Made by a program: the position numbers and the translations under genes
Shown: positions 24,693-34,111 of the stretch, in pieces
Numbering within the stretch: the stretch's first letter is position 1
How the letters are laid out: each line of letters begins with the position of its first letter
The notes under the pieces: generated by a model
Databases searched by the model: none
What the model was told of the DNA's origin: nothing
Seen by the model: the letters and a program-made list of their open reading frames with translations, nothing else
From: Actinomycetospora corticicola
GTDB lineage: Bacteria > Actinomycetota > Actinomycetes > Mycobacteriales > Pseudonocardiaceae
NCBI RefSeq assembly: GCF_013409505.1
Contig: NZ_JACCBN010000001.1
Location: 2,542,001-2,606,000, forward strand
Direction of reading: 5' to 3'
Length of the DNA stretch: 64,000 nt

Positions 24693-27362
24693 TCAGGCGT
24701 CCACCCGATCCGGTTCCCCGCCGCCGGGGAACCCCTCGTCGAGATCGGGCGCGGGCGCCGGCTCGCCGCGGATCGAGGCGAGCAGTTCGGGCAGCTCGTC
24801 GGGCTTGAACAGCACGTCGCGGGCCTTCGAGCCCTCGCTCGGGCCGACGACACCGCGCGTCTCGAGCAGGTCCATGAGCCGGCCGGCCTTGGCGAACCCG
24901 ACGCGCAGCTTGCGCTGCAGCATCGAGGTCGAGCCGAACTGACTGGTGACGATGAGTTCGGCGGCCTGCAACAGGACGTCGAGGTCGTCGCCGATGTCCG
25001 GGTCGATCTCCTTCTTCTCGGCCGCGGCCTCGGTGGTGACGGAGTCGTCGTAGTCCGGGTCGGCCTGGGACTTCGCGAAGTCGACCATCGCCTGGATCTC
25101 GTCGTCGCCGACGAAGGCGCCCTGCAGGCGGTTGGTCTTGCCCGCGCCCATCGGCAGGAAGAGCGCGTCGCCCATGCCGATCAGCTTCTCGGCGCCGGGC
25201 TGGTCGAGGATGACCCGCGAGTCGGTGAGCGAGCTGGTGGCGAACGCGAGCCGCGACGGCACGTTGGTCTTGATCAGACCCGTGACGACGTCGACCGACG
25301 GGCGCTGCGTCGCGAGCACCAGGTGGATGCCGGCCGCACGGGCCTTCTGGGTGATGCGGACGATGGCGTCCTCGACGTCCCGCGGGGCGGTCATCATGAG
25401 GTCGGCGAGCTCGTCGACGATCGCCATGATGTACGGGTAGGGCCGGTAGACCCGCTCCGAGCCGGGCGGCGCGGTGATCTTCCCCGAGCGGACGTGCTCG
25501 TTGAACACGTCGATGTGGCGCACGCGGTTGGCCTGCATGTCCGCGTAGCGCTGCTCCATCTCCTCGACCAGCCACGCCAGGGCGGTCGCGGCCTTCTTGG
25601 GCGAGGTGATGATCGGCGTGATCAGGTGCGGGATGCCCTCGTAGGGCGTCAGCTCGACCATCTTCGGGTCGATGAGGATCATCCGGACCTCGTCCGGCGT
25701 GGCCCGCGCGAGCAGCGAGACCAGCATCGAGTTGACGAAGCTGGACTTACCGGAACCGGTCGACCCCGCGACGAGCAGGTGCGGCATCTTCGCGAGGTTC
25801 GCCAGGACCATCTGGCCCTCGATGTCCTTGCCCAGGCCGATGACCATCGGGTGCGTCTCGCGGCGCGCCGTGTTCGAGGAGAGCACGTCGGCCAGCCGGA
25901 CCATCTCGCGGTCGGAGTTCGGCACCTCGATGCCGACCGCCGACTTCCCGGGGATCGGCGCGAGCAGCCGGACGTTGTCGGTCGCCGCGGCGTAGGCCAG
26001 GTTGCGGTGGAGCTGGGTGATCTTCTCGACCTTCACGCCGTGGCCGAGCTCCACCTCGTACCGCGTGACCGTCGGGCCCCGCACGAAGCCGGTGACCTGC
26101 GCGTCGATCTTGAACTGCTCCAGCACGCCGGTGATCGCGTCGATCATCGCGTCGTTCGCGGCCGACCGGGCCTTGGGCGGGTCGCCCGCGACCAGCAGGT
26201 CCGGCGGCGGCAGGTGGTAGTCCCGCTCGCCCTCGGGCGGCTCGCGGTGGCTGGAGAACGACTGCGCGGCCTGCGGGTCGGTCTCGGAGTCCTCGACCAC
26301 CGGGGGCGTCTCGGGGATCTCCGCCGCGGGTCGCCGCTTCTTCGCGGGCTCCTTCCCGACGGCGGGTGCGGCCGGCGGGGCGGGCTCCGGCGCCTTCTCG
26401 ACGGCGGGCGCCTCGGGTGCGGGGGTCCGGTCGATCGGCTCCGAGAGGTGGTCGCGGTGCCGCGCCGGGTGGGCGTCGGCGTCGAGGTCGTCGGCCGGGT
26501 GTTCGTCGGCCTTCTTCCTCCGGCGCTTCGGCTTCTCGATGACCTCGGTCTCGGCGACGTCGGCGGTCTCCTCGACGTCCTCCGCGCTGCCCCACTCGTC
26601 GTCGTACTCGTCGTCGAACGCCTCGCCGGTGACGAGGCAGCGGACGCGGTGCGGGACGTCGCGGACCGGGGTGCCGGTCAGCACGAGCAGCCCGAACGCG
26701 GCGATCAGCACGAGCACCGGCATGGCGATCCACACCGTGACCCCGGCCGTGAGCGGGTCGGCCAGCCAGGCACCGATCACCCCTCCCCCGGCCTGCCGCC
26801 CGGCGAGGGCCTCGGGGGCGCCGACGGAGAGGTGCCAGGCCCCGAGCACCCCGAGGGTGAGCAGGAGGGCGCCGACCACCGTGCGGGGCCGGGTCTCCGG
26901 GTCGGGGTCGGTGCGCATCAGCAGCACGGCGATCCCGAGCAGGACCACCGGGAGCCCCAGGGCCGTCGAGCCAAGCACGGTGCGGAACGCGATCTGGATG
27001 CCTGCACCGATCGGCCCGCCCGCACCCAGCCACAGCCCGGCGGCCGTGATGAGCGCGAGGACGACCAGCGCGAGGGCGATCCCGTCCCGCCGGTGCGCGG
27101 CGTCGATCTCGCGGCCGCGTCCGATGGTGCGGGCCACCGACCCGAGCCCCCGGGCGGTCAGCGTCCACGCGCCCCGGAGCCCGCGGACGACCGGACCCGG
27201 GCCGCTCCTCCGTGCCGCGGGCCGGCGAGCCGGCGGCTTGCGGGCGGGCGTGCGGCGACCGGACCCGGACCGGGACGGCTGGGCCGTCGCACCGGTGCGC
27301 CCCGGCGTCCGCCCACCGGTGAGCGGGCGGCTGCGCTGCGAACGCGTCTCGGTACGGGCCAT
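24693..27362 (-). CDS. ftsK: FtsK/SpoIIIE-family DNA translocase
   Basis: Membrane-anchored motor that pumps chromosome ends through the division septum. At 889 residues it has a basic N-terminus, four membrane segments (about residues 90-255), a charged Pro/Ala/Lys linker (260-430), the RecA-like motor with Walker A GSTGSGKS (about 532) and Walker [12 protein letters not shown] (about 643), and a C-terminal winged-helix gamma domain for KOPS reading (about 810-880). ATG 27362 opens [13 protein letters not shown]. The synteny ftsK-argA-pgsA-clgR-pspA matches mycobacteria. A 140-bp promoter region separates it from the MFS gene on the same strand. Confidence 0.96.
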   Translation of the reverse strand: MARTETRSQRSRPLTGGRTPGRTGATAQPSRSGSGRRTPARKPPARRPAARRSGPGPVVRGLRGAWTLTARGLGSVARTIGRGREIDAAHRRDGIALALVVLALITAAGLWLGAGGPIGAGIQIAFRTVLGSTALGLPVVLLGIAVLLMRTDPDPETRPRTVVGALLLTLGVLGAWHLSVGAPEALAGRQAGGGVIGAWLADPLTAGVTVWIAMPVLVLIAAFGLLVLTGTPVRDVPHRVRCLVTGEAFDDEYDDEWGSAEDVEETADVAETEVIEKPKRRRKKADEHPADDLDADAHPARHRDHLSEPIDRTPAPEAPAVEKAPEPAPPAAPAVGKEPAKKRRPAAEIPETPPVVEDSETDPQAAQSFSSHREPPEGERDYHLPPPDLLVAGDPPKARSAANDAMIDAITGVLEQFKIDAQVTGFVRGPTVTRYEVELGHGVKVEKITQLHRNLAYAAATDNVRLLAPIPGKSAVGIEVPNSDREMVRLADVLSSNTARRETHPMVIGLGKDIEGQMVLANLAKMPHLLVAGSTGSGKSSFVNSMLVSLLARATPDEVRMILIDPKMVELTPYEGIPHLITPIITSPKKAATALAWLVEEMEQRYADMQANRVRHIDVFNEHVRSGKITAPPGSERVYRPYPYIMAIVDELADLMMTAPRDVEDAIVRITQKARAAGIHLVLATQRPSVDVVTGLIKTNVPSRLAFATSSLTDSRVILDQPGAEKLIGMGDALFLPMGAGKTNRLQGAFVGDDEIQAMVDFAKSQADPDYDDSVTTEAAAEKKEIDPDIGDDLDVLLQAAELIVTSQFGSTSMLQRKLRVGFAKAGRLMDLLETRGVVGPSEGSKARDVLFKPDELPELLASIRGEPAPAPDLDEGFPGGGEPDRVDA

Positions 27363-27502
27363 GGCGGACACGGTAACCGCGGCGCCCCACGCGTCCCGGG
27401 AACCACACGCGTCCGGCCGGGTGTCGGATGACTCGGTCGGTGGGCCCGAGCGGGTCGCTCCGTCACGCGCACGACCCGCACCGACCCGGCGTCGGGAAGG
27501 GC

Positions 27503-28699
27503 TCAGGCGAGACGGGAGGCCCAGCGGCGCACGATCAGCGGCGCCACGCCCGCGACCACGGCGGTGAGCACCCCGAGGGCGAGGACGGCACCGGAGAGTC
27601 CGCCGAGCGGGACGGACACGGCGAGCAGCACCAGCGGGCAGAAGAACTGGCCGATGAACAGGGCGGCGGTCCACATCCCGGTGCCCCGACCGCGCTCGGC
27701 GAAGCCGAGGCCGGAGAGGGCCCAGGTGAGCAGGGTCGGCAGCAGGAGGCCGGTGCCGGCGGAGGCGATCACCGCGCCGACCGCGATCACGGCGACCGAG
27801 GAGGTCAGTCCGACGACGACCAGCCCGACCGCGGCGAGGGCCAGGGCGATCGGCAGCAGCACCCGGGCGCCCCGCCCGGCGACGCGACCGAAGGCGAAGC
27901 CGCCGGCGGCCGTGGCGAGGGAGGCGACGGCGCTGACGAGGCCGATCGTGGCGGTGGAGGTGACCCCGACCGAGGCGAGCACGAGCGAGAGCTCCGCGAT
28001 GGGCGTGTAGAAGACGATGCCGCCGAACAGCGAGACCAGGCACGGGACCGCGATGAGCCGCCACGGGATCGGGGGCAGCGCGGCCGCGGGGGTCCGGCCG
28101 GTGGAACGCACGAACACCGCGACGAGCACCGCGATCACCAGGCTGGAGGCGTAGAGGACGAACGGGGCCCGCCAGCTCACGGCGCCCAGGGCCCCGCCGA
28201 GGCCGAAGAACACGGTGGCGGCGAGGGTCGTCGCGATCGTCTGCCGGGCGAACCAGCGGTCGCGGGCGGTGCCGGCGAACAGGTCGGCGAGCAGGGTGGT
28301 GCAGGCGGTCATGATCGCGGCCTCGCAGATGCCGACCCCGACGCGGCTGGCGACGATCGCCCCGAGCGAGTCCAGGTAGAGCGGCGCGGTGCCGAACAGC
28401 GCGTAGACCACGAGCGCGACGATCAGTACCCGCTTGCGTCCGGCCGCGTCGACCAGTCGGCCGGCGATCGGCGCCAGCAGGCCGATCATCAGGGCGGGCG
28501 CGGTGAGGACGATCGGGACGAGGACCTCGACCCCGCCCGTCGTCGCGAAGGCCTCCATCATCCGCGGCAGCACGGGCGCGAGGAGCACCGAGCCGAGGAT
28601 CGGCAGACAGCTGCCCGCCAGGAGGATCGCCCCCTGTCCGGTCGCCCGCCCCGTCGTCGGGGAGCCCTCCTGCTGCTCCGCGCGTCCCATGACCGTCAC
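27503..28699 (-). CDS. MFS transporter
   Basis: A 398-residue major facilitator exporter with about 12 membrane segments. Motif A appears as [19 protein letters not shown] and a second, weaker copy as [37 protein letters not shown] lies in the middle loop. GTG 28699 follows GGGAGG by 6 nt. The substrate is unknown. It lies downstream of, and on the same strand as, a LysR gene, 84 bp away, and could be its target. A hairpin sits in that gap. Together with the next genes it separates ftsK from rnj, which are close neighbours in mycobacteria. Confidence 0.88.
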   Translation of the reverse strand: MTVMGRAEQQEGSPTTGRATGQGAILLAGSCLPILGSVLLAPVLPRMMEAFATTGGVEVLVPIVLTAPALMIGLLAPIAGRLVDAAGRKRVLIVALVVYALFGTAPLYLDSLGAIVASRVGVGICEAAIMTACTTLLADLFAGTARDRWFARQTIATTLAATVFFGLGGALGAVSWRAPFVLYASSLVIAVLVAVFVRSTGRTPAAALPPIPWRLIAVPCLVSLFGGIVFYTPIAELSLVLASVGVTSTATIGLVSAVASLATAAGGFAFGRVAGRGARVLLPIALALAAVGLVVVGLTSSVAVIAVGAVIASAGTGLLLPTLLTWALSGLGFAERGRGTGMWTAALFIGQFFCPLVLLAVSVPLGGLSGAVLALGVLTAVVAGVAPLIVRRWASRLA

Positions 28700-28769
28700 G
28701 GCCGACCTCCCTGTCGTCCTGTGTGGAGACCGTGATCGGCGCCACCGTCGGGAGTGTCGAGGTGCAGCG

Positions 28770-28790
28770 GGAGTGATCGGAAATCACTCC
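28770..28790. promoter_or_regulatory. Perfect hairpin between LysR and MFS genes
   Basis: GGAGTGAT (28770-28777) and ATCACTCC (28783-28790) surround a CGGAA loop and overlap the LysR stop codon. It may end the LysR transcript or serve as an operator 71 bp before the MFS start. A direct repeat of GGGAGTG lies beside it (28750 and 28769). Confidence 0.5.
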
Positions 28791-29773
28791 GGTTGGGGGC
28801 CACCATCCACGCGGTCGATGGCCGGGAGCCCGGCGCAGACCTCCGCGAGCAGGCCCCGCAGCCACCGGTGGGCGGGGTCGGCGTCGTACATGGGGTGCCA
28901 CCAGAACGCCTCGAGCAGCGGGGTGACCGCGAAGGGGCACGGCAGCACCCGCACCCCGTCGTCGGGACGCAGACGCGCGGCGAGCCGCCCCTGCAGCAGG
29001 GCGACCCGGTCGGTGCCGGCGACCAGGTCGGGGATCGGGAGGAACGACTCGACCACCACCTGCGCGCGCGGCTCGATGCCGTGGGCCCGCAGCTGCTGCG
29101 CGGCCGGGGTGAAGGCGGTGGGCCGGTGGTAGACCGTGACCCACGGCAGAGCGGCCAGGTCGTCGAGGGTGGCGGTCTCCCCCACCCGCCGGTTCGTGTC
29201 CGCGACCAGCAGCACCCAGTGGTCCTCGTACAGGTCGAGGAACGGCAGGTCGTCGACGAAGCCGTGCGGGATGAACAGCCCGTCGACGCCGCGCAGGCGG
29301 TCGGCCGCCCCGACGATGTCCTCCGGTCGGTGCGGGCAGAAGCGCAGCCGGGCGGCCGGGGCGGCGCGCGCGAACGCGGTGGTGAGCGGCGCGCCGAGCA
29401 CGCTGGTGGCGTAGTCGGAGACGAGCAGCGTGAACTCGCGGGTGGTGGCGGCCGGGTCGAAGTCCGGGGCGGCCGAGAAGACCCGCTCGATGCCCGCGAC
29501 CGCGACCTCGGTGCGGTCGACGAGCCGGACCGCCAGCGGGGTCAACTCGTAGCGGTTCCCGACGCGGGTGAGCAGCTCGTCGCCGAAGTGGCGGCGCAGC
29601 CGCGCGAGCGCCGCGCTCACGGCGGGCTGCGAGAGCCCGAGTGCGGCGGCCGCGCGGGTGACGTTGCGCTCGGCGAGCAGGGCGCGCAGCGAGAGCAGCA
29701 GGTTCAGGTCGAGGTTCACCAGCCGCGTGAGGGCCGACCCCTCGACCGCCGGCGGCGCGGACTCGGCACGCAT
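28784..29773 (-). CDS. LysR-family transcriptional regulator
   Basis: A 329-residue regulator. The N-terminal winged helix-turn-helix is [39 protein letters not shown] and [10 protein letters not shown], of the NodD/NahR-like type. The C-terminal periplasmic-binding-like effector domain contains [18 protein letters not shown] and [11 protein letters not shown] 29773 was preferred; an ATG pair 15-21 nt upstream is also in frame. Its likely target is the MFS gene just downstream on the same strand, with control of its own promoter as usual for the family. The inducer is unknown. Confidence 0.9.
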   Translation of the reverse strand: MRAESAPPAVEGSALTRLVNLDLNLLLSLRALLAERNVTRAAAALGLSQPAVSAALARLRRHFGDELLTRVGNRYELTPLAVRLVDRTEVAVAGIERVFSAAPDFDPAATTREFTLLVSDYATSVLGAPLTTAFARAAPAARLRFCPHRPEDIVGAADRLRGVDGLFIPHGFVDDLPFLDLYEDHWVLLVADTNRRVGETATLDDLAALPWVTVYHRPTAFTPAAQQLRAHGIEPRAQVVVESFLPIPDLVAGTDRVALLQGRLAARLRPDDGVRVLPCPFAVTPLLEAFWWHPMYDADPAHRWLRGLLAEVCAGLPAIDRVDGGPQPE

Positions 29774-29808
29774 CGCACAGGCATACCGCATCACGTGCCG
29801 CGAAGGAC

Positions 29809-30465
29809 CTACTCCGGGGAGGACACCTCACCGCGCACGTGGTCCAGCAGCTCGGGGAGGTCGTGCGCCACGTAGGCCGCGCCCGCCTCGACGAGCTCGT
29901 CGACCGAGAAGCCCCCGGTGCGGACGGCGAGGAACGGCACCCCGGCGCGGACCCCGGCCTGCCCGTCCCACACCGAGTCCCCGACGAGCACCGCGTCGCG
30001 GCTGTTCTCCCGGTCCAGGGCGAGCTCGATGAGGTCCGGGGCGGGCTTGCTCGCCTCGACGTCGCCGGAGGTGACGACGTCGTCGGCGTAGGAGCGCCCG
30101 TCGATCAGGTCGAGGAAGTGCTCGGCGTGCCTGCTGCCGCCCGAGGTGGCGAGGACCAGGCGCAGACCCTGGTCGCGCAGGCCGCGGAGGAGCTGCTCGG
30201 TCTCGGCGAAGGCCGACACCTCGTCGATGAGGGCGTCGAACTCCTCCGAGTGCTCGGAGCGCAGCTCGTCGCCGTGGGCGTCCTCGACCTCCTGGCTCGA
30301 CACGTGCGCGACCAGCTGGTCGCCGCCCATGCCGATGGCCCGGTGCAGGTGCCAGAGGGGGATGGTGACGTCGTGGCGGCGGAACGCCCGGTACCAGGCC
30401 ACCGCGTGGTGGTAGTTGGAGTCGACGAGCGTTCCGTCGACGTCGAGGATGACGGTGTCGGGCAT
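29809..30465 (-). CDS. HAD-superfamily hydrolase (beta-phosphoglucomutase/phosphatase-like)
   Basis: A 218-residue cytosolic phosphatase or phosphomutase. HAD motif I is [13 protein letters not shown] (nucleophile Asp and acid Asp), motif II the Thr/Ser in LATSGGSRH, motif [15 protein letters not shown] and motif [13 protein letters not shown] helical cap lies between motifs I and II, indicating subclass I. No substrate can be deduced. ATG 30465 begins [11 protein letters not shown]; a 16-residue longer frame upstream is not family-like. It stands alone, 35 bp from the LysR gene and divergent from the DUF5709 gene. Confidence 0.9.
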   Translation of the reverse strand: MPDTVILDVDGTLVDSNYHHAVAWYRAFRRHDVTIPLWHLHRAIGMGGDQLVAHVSSQEVEDAHGDELRSEHSEEFDALIDEVSAFAETEQLLRGLRDQGLRLVLATSGGSRHAEHFLDLIDGRSYADDVVTSGDVEASKPAPDLIELALDRENSRDAVLVGDSVWDGQAGVRAGVPFLAVRTGGFSVDELVEAGAAYVAHDLPELLDHVRGEVSSPE

Positions 30466-30542
30466 GACCCGACGGCTTCCCGACGACGGGTGTCGGTCAA
30501 CCGGGCACATCACCGCGGCCCCCGTCGGGGTAGCCGCGCGCC

Positions 30543-31094
30543 ATGACCCACCCCGACCGTGACGACGATGCCGTTCCCGAGGAGCCCGACCTCGGCTCGG
30601 CCATCCAGCTCGAGAGCGGCGAGACCCTCGACGGGCCGCCCGGCACCGATGCGATGGACGCCCTGACCGTGGCGCCGAACCGCCCCTTCGGCCTCGACGA
30701 CCCCGACACCACCCCCGAGGGTCAGCGCAACCGCGAGACCGTCGACGAGCGGCTGGCGCGCGAGATCCCCGACGACACGGCGGGCCTCGACGGGGTCGCC
30801 GCGGCGCCCGACGCGACCGCGGACGACCTCGGCAGCGAAACCGGTGAGGTGCGCGCCGGTCGGCTCGTCGCCGACGACACCTCCCCCGACAGCCGCGCCA
30901 CCGACGTCCTCGACGCCGACGACGCGGGGATGTCGGGCGGGGTCGCGGCCGCCGAGGAGGCAGCGGTGCACGAGATCGACGAGGACGACCTCACGGCGCC
31001 GGGCGACCGGTCCGCCGAGGGCGCGGGCGACGACCCGGGCGTGGCCGGCCCGCAGGTGCGGCTGACCGACGAGGACCTCGACCCGTCGTCGTGA
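30543..31094 (+). CDS. DUF5709-like acidic protein
   Basis: A 183-residue, strongly acidic, low-complexity protein. Its start, MTHPDRDDDAVPEEPDLGSA followed by IQLESGETLDGP, and the stretch TTPEGQRNRETVDERLAREIPD are typical of the actinobacterial DUF5709 family, whose role is unknown. It contains few hydrophobic residues and no membrane segment, so it is probably cytosolic and partly disordered. ATG 30543 has no strong Shine-Dalgarno. It converges with the DksA-like gene 16 bp away. Confidence 0.75.
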   Translation: MTHPDRDDDAVPEEPDLGSAIQLESGETLDGPPGTDAMDALTVAPNRPFGLDDPDTTPEGQRNRETVDERLAREIPDDTAGLDGVAAAPDATADDLGSETGEVRAGRLVADDTSPDSRATDVLDADDAGMSGGVAAAEEAAVHEIDEDDLTAPGDRSAEGAGDDPGVAGPQVRLTDEDLDPSS

Positions 31095-31110
31095 CGGGCC
31101 CGGTGCGGGC

Positions 31111-31466
31111 TCACCGGGAGGAGCGCTCGAGCTCCTCCTGGTGCTCCCGGCACCGCTCGGCCTGCGGCTTGGCCTCGAGCCGTTCGGCGTCGATCTCCCG
31201 GCCGCAGACCACGCAGCGGCCCCACGTCCCGTCGTCGATCCGGCGCAGGGCCTCGTCGATCTCGGTGATCTGCCGGCGGGTGAAGTCGTCCATGGCGTCG
31301 GCGTCCATGAACTCCTCGACCTCGGTGCCGTAGTCCCCCGGGTGCTGGCCCATGGCGCCCTCCTGCTCCACCGCGGGCTCGGGCTGCTGCTCGCGGTTGA
31401 CTCGCCGACCTCGACGAGGCGTCGGCGCTCCTCGGTCAGCGTGCGGCGGGCCTCTTCGGCGTCCAT
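31111..31466 (-). pseudogene. DksA/TraR-type zinc-finger gene with an apparent 1-nt frameshift
   Basis: Translation should begin at ATG 31466 behind a strong AGGAAGG (31474-31480), giving MDAEEARRTLTEERRRLVEV, the normal N-terminal coiled coil. Near 31401-31403 the frame breaks; the remainder (VNREQQPEPAVEQEGAMGQ, then DYGTEVEEFMDADAMDDF, and the zinc finger CVVCGREIDAERLEAKPQAE closing with CREH) lies in another frame to the stop at 31111. Adding one base restores a normal 118-residue protein. Family members bind the RNA-polymerase secondary channel or act as general regulators. As written only a shortened protein from an internal GTG or ATG could be made. Possible sequencing error. Confidence 0.8.
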
Positions 31467-31683
31467 GCGAGATCCTTCCTGACGGCGGGCGAGGGCCCCG
31501 GATACCAGGGGCGGGGCCCGGCCACACGCCCTCTCCCGGGCGTTCCCGAAAGCGGTCCCGATGCGCCCCCGGACGGATGGTTGGAACACCGATGACGGGG
31601 TTATCCGGCGCCCGGGTCCACGAGGCGGCCTCGTCCGCCGGGCCGCGCCGCTCGGTCGCACCCTCCAGGAGAGCGGGAGCCCC

Positions 31684-33051
31684 GTGCCCGACGTGAGTCC
31701 CATCGACCTCTGCCTCGGCCGTGCCGCGGACGACCCCTGCGACCACCCCGGCGAGATCGTCGGCCGCTACCGGCTCGGTCCCCTGCTGCGACGCTCGCCC
31801 GGCTGTTGCTCCCACCGCGCGACCGATCGTCTGCTGCGGCGTTCGGTGTCGGTGACGCTCGTCGACGGGCTCGGATCGTCGGAGGACCTCACGCTGCCGA
31901 CGCAGTCCTGGCACGGCCGGTCGCCGGAGGTCGCCGAGCTCTACGACGGCGGTTCCTGGCACGGGCATCGCTTCCTCGTCACCCAGCACCCCGACTCGCC
32001 CACGCTCGCCGAGACCGCCCCACCCGACGGGCTGTCGGCCGACGAGGTCCGCGACCTCGGCGTCGCCGTCGCCGTCGCGCTCGCACCCCTGCACCGTCGG
32101 GGCCACGCCCACGGGGGGCTCGGGGCCGGCACGGTCTCGTGGTCGGCCCGGGGCGCCGCGTTCTCCGACGTGGGCCTGCTGCCCTGGCTCGCGCGCTGGT
32201 CCGACATGGGCCTCACCGCGCCGCACCCGGCGCCCGAACGGGACGTGACCCCCGCGACCGACGTCTACGCGCTCGGGCAGCTGCTCGGCGAGCTCGCCCC
32301 GCCGCGCGTCCCCGGCCCGCTCCGGGAGCTGCTCACGGCCATGACGGCCGCCGACCCCGTCGATCGGCCGACCGTCGACGCGGTCGCGGAGCGCCTGGTC
32401 GCGCTGCCCGATGCCCGACGACGGGTCGGCGGTCTCGTCGCCCGCGGCCGGCAGCTGGCCGTCGCCGCCGTGGCGGCCGTGCTGCTCGCGACCGGCGTCG
32501 GTGTCGGGGTGGTGATCAACGGGGCCGGCGCGGGCAGCTCGACCGCCTACGCGTCCGACGTGGGGCCGACCCGGGTCCCGGGGGTGCCGCTGCCCCCGGC
32601 CGCGGCGCTCGTGCTGCCGCCGGACGAACCGGTCGGGTCGGTTGCGGCGCCGGTGGAGGCCGATGCGGCACCGGTCGAGGCCGCACCGGTCGAGGCGGCG
32701 CCGGTCCCCCGGGCGGGCGCGGGCGGATCGATGGCGCGGAGGGCTCCCACCGCGCGGCCGTCCACGAGCCGGTCGGAGGACCGGCCCGGAGACGCCGACG
32801 ACCGGCAGAACCGTTCGGACCGGGGTGACCCGGGAAAGGGCGACTCCGACGCGGGCGAGCCGAACAAGAGCGAGCCGGACGAGAGCGACCGCAGCCGGTC
32901 GGACGACCAGGACCGGTCGTCGACGACCGAGGACCGGCGCTCGGCGAACCGTGACTCGGGCCCGGTCCGGAAGGACCGGGGCATGAAGCGAGATCGCGGC
33001 TCGCACGACGACGGCCACTCGCGCGACCGCGACCGCGACCGGTCGGCCTAG
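31684..33051 (+). CDS. Transmembrane pseudokinase (Ser/Thr-kinase-like)
   Basis: A 455-residue protein from GTG 31684 behind AGGAGAGCGGGAG. Residues about 18-250 align in order with an actinobacterial PknB-type kinase: GRYRLGPLLRRSPG at the loop, SVSVTLVDG where the ATP-binding Lys should be, HGGLGAGTV in place of HRDLKPxN, FSDVG for DFG, and the conserved TDVYALGQLLGEL. The glycine loop, catalytic Lys, HRD Asp and DFG are thus all changed. A membrane segment (about 257-280) leads to an outer tail with PVEA repeats and a long Asp/Arg/Ser-rich C-terminus. Likely a non-catalytic binding or scaffold protein. Confidence 0.75.
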   Translation: MPDVSPIDLCLGRAADDPCDHPGEIVGRYRLGPLLRRSPGCCSHRATDRLLRRSVSVTLVDGLGSSEDLTLPTQSWHGRSPEVAELYDGGSWHGHRFLVTQHPDSPTLAETAPPDGLSADEVRDLGVAVAVALAPLHRRGHAHGGLGAGTVSWSARGAAFSDVGLLPWLARWSDMGLTAPHPAPERDVTPATDVYALGQLLGELAPPRVPGPLRELLTAMTAADPVDRPTVDAVAERLVALPDARRRVGGLVARGRQLAVAAVAAVLLATGVGVGVVINGAGAGSSTAYASDVGPTRVPGVPLPPAAALVLPPDEPVGSVAAPVEADAAPVEAAPVEAAPVPRAGAGGSMARRAPTARPSTSRSEDRPGDADDRQNRSDRGDPGKGDSDAGEPNKSEPDESDRSRSDDQDRSSTTEDRRSANRDSGPVRKDRGMKRDRGSHDDGHSRDRDRDRSA

Positions 33052-33137
33052 GCCCGCCCGCCCCTGACCAGCGGGGATCGGCCCCGTGGATGCCCACCAT
33101 CAGCAGTTCGGCCTTCCGGCCCTCCCGGGCTGCCCGC

Positions 33138-33163
33138 AGAGTCGTGTGCACCACACCGACTCT
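33138..33163. promoter_or_regulatory. Long dyad in front of the aromatic operon
   Basis: AGAGTCGTGTG (33138-33148) and CACACCGACTCT (33152-33163) are complementary except for one extra base. The dyad ends 15 bp before the ATG of the first operon gene and overlaps where a repressor would block transcription or initiation. Confidence 0.55.
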
Positions 33164-33178
33164 CACCGCGGAGGGCCC

Positions 33179-34111
33179 ATGATCAGGCTGGGGACGTTCT
33201 CGCGTCCCGGGGAGGACCGCCGGTTCGCCGGGCTCCTCACCGAGGCGGACACGGTGGTCGACCTCGACACCACCACGGCGGCCCTGCTCGCCGACTGGGA
33301 CCGCGCGCTGCCGGCCCTCGACGCCCGGGCGCACGAGGACGGGACGCCGCTCGCCGAGCTCCGGGTGCACGCGCCGGTCGAGCCCGGGCAGATCCTGCAG
33401 TCGGGCGCGAACTACCGCACGCACGTCATCGACCTCGCCGCCGCCCACCACGCCGAGCGCGGCACGCGGCCGGACGCGGAGATCCGGGCCGAGGTCGCCG
33501 AGCTCATGGACCGCCGGGCCGCCGAGGGCACGCCGTACCTGTTCGTCGGCCTGCCGAGCGCGGTCACGGGCCCGTCCGACGACGTCACCGTCCCCGCGTG
33601 GACCCAGCAGTTCGACTGGGAGCTCGAGCTCGCCGCCGTCATCGGGCGCGAGGCGTTCCGGGTCGGCCGCGAGGACGCCCTCGACCACGTCGCCGCGTAC
33701 ACGATCGCCAACGACCTCACCGCCCGCGACCACGTCTTCCGGCGCGACATGCCCGAGATCGGCACCGACTGGTTCCGCGCCAAGAACGGCCCGGGCTTCA
33801 CCCCACTCGGCCCGTGGCTGGTCCCCGCCCGCGACGTCGACCCGTCCGACCTGCGCATCCGCCTCGACCTCGACGGCGAGACCATGCAGGACGAGACCAC
33901 GAAGGACATGCTCTTCGACGTCGCGGCCCTCGTCGCGGCCGCCGCGGAGATCACGCCGCTGCGCCCGGGCGACCTCGTCCTCACCGGCAGCCCCGCCGGC
34001 AACGGCATGGCCCGCGGCCGCCTGCTGCGCGCGGGCGACGTGATGACCGGCTCGATCACCGGCGCCGGCGTCGACCTCGGCACGCAGCGCACCCGGGTGG
34101 TGGCCCCGTGA
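33179..34111 (+). CDS. Fumarylacetoacetate hydrolase-family protein (1)
   Basis: A 310-residue enzyme of the FAH fold, which hydrolyses C-C bonds of, or isomerises/decarboxylates, keto-enol acids from ring cleavage. The metal site is visible in FDWELELAAVIGREAF, with supporting motifs TIANDLTARDHVFRR, AKNGPGFTPLGPWLVP and LRPGDLVLTGSPAGNG. ATG 33179 follows GGAGGGCCC. It is the first of six co-directional genes; its stop overlaps the cyclase start as GTGA. A substrate from meta-cleavage of an aromatic ring is likely from the neighbours, not from this sequence alone. Confidence 0.88.
   Translation: MIRLGTFSRPGEDRRFAGLLTEADTVVDLDTTTAALLADWDRALPALDARAHEDGTPLAELRVHAPVEPGQILQSGANYRTHVIDLAAAHHAERGTRPDAEIRAEVAELMDRRAAEGTPYLFVGLPSAVTGPSDDVTVPAWTQQFDWELELAAVIGREAFRVGREDALDHVAAYTIANDLTARDHVFRRDMPEIGTDWFRAKNGPGFTPLGPWLVPARDVDPSDLRIRLDLDGETMQDETTKDMLFDVAALVAAAAEITPLRPGDLVLTGSPAGNGMARGRLLRAGDVMTGSITGAGVDLGTQRTRVVAP

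Noticed and set aside
27363-29831. Upstream extension of the ftsK frame through the MFS and LysR region
   Set aside because: The extension has no family features and overlaps two well-supported genes; FtsK begins naturally at ATG 27362.
31467-33018. Minus-strand extension of the zinc-finger frame across the pseudokinase gene
   Set aside because: The DksA-like start with a strong ribosome-binding site is at 31466, and the extension is Arg/Gly/Pro-rich with no motif.
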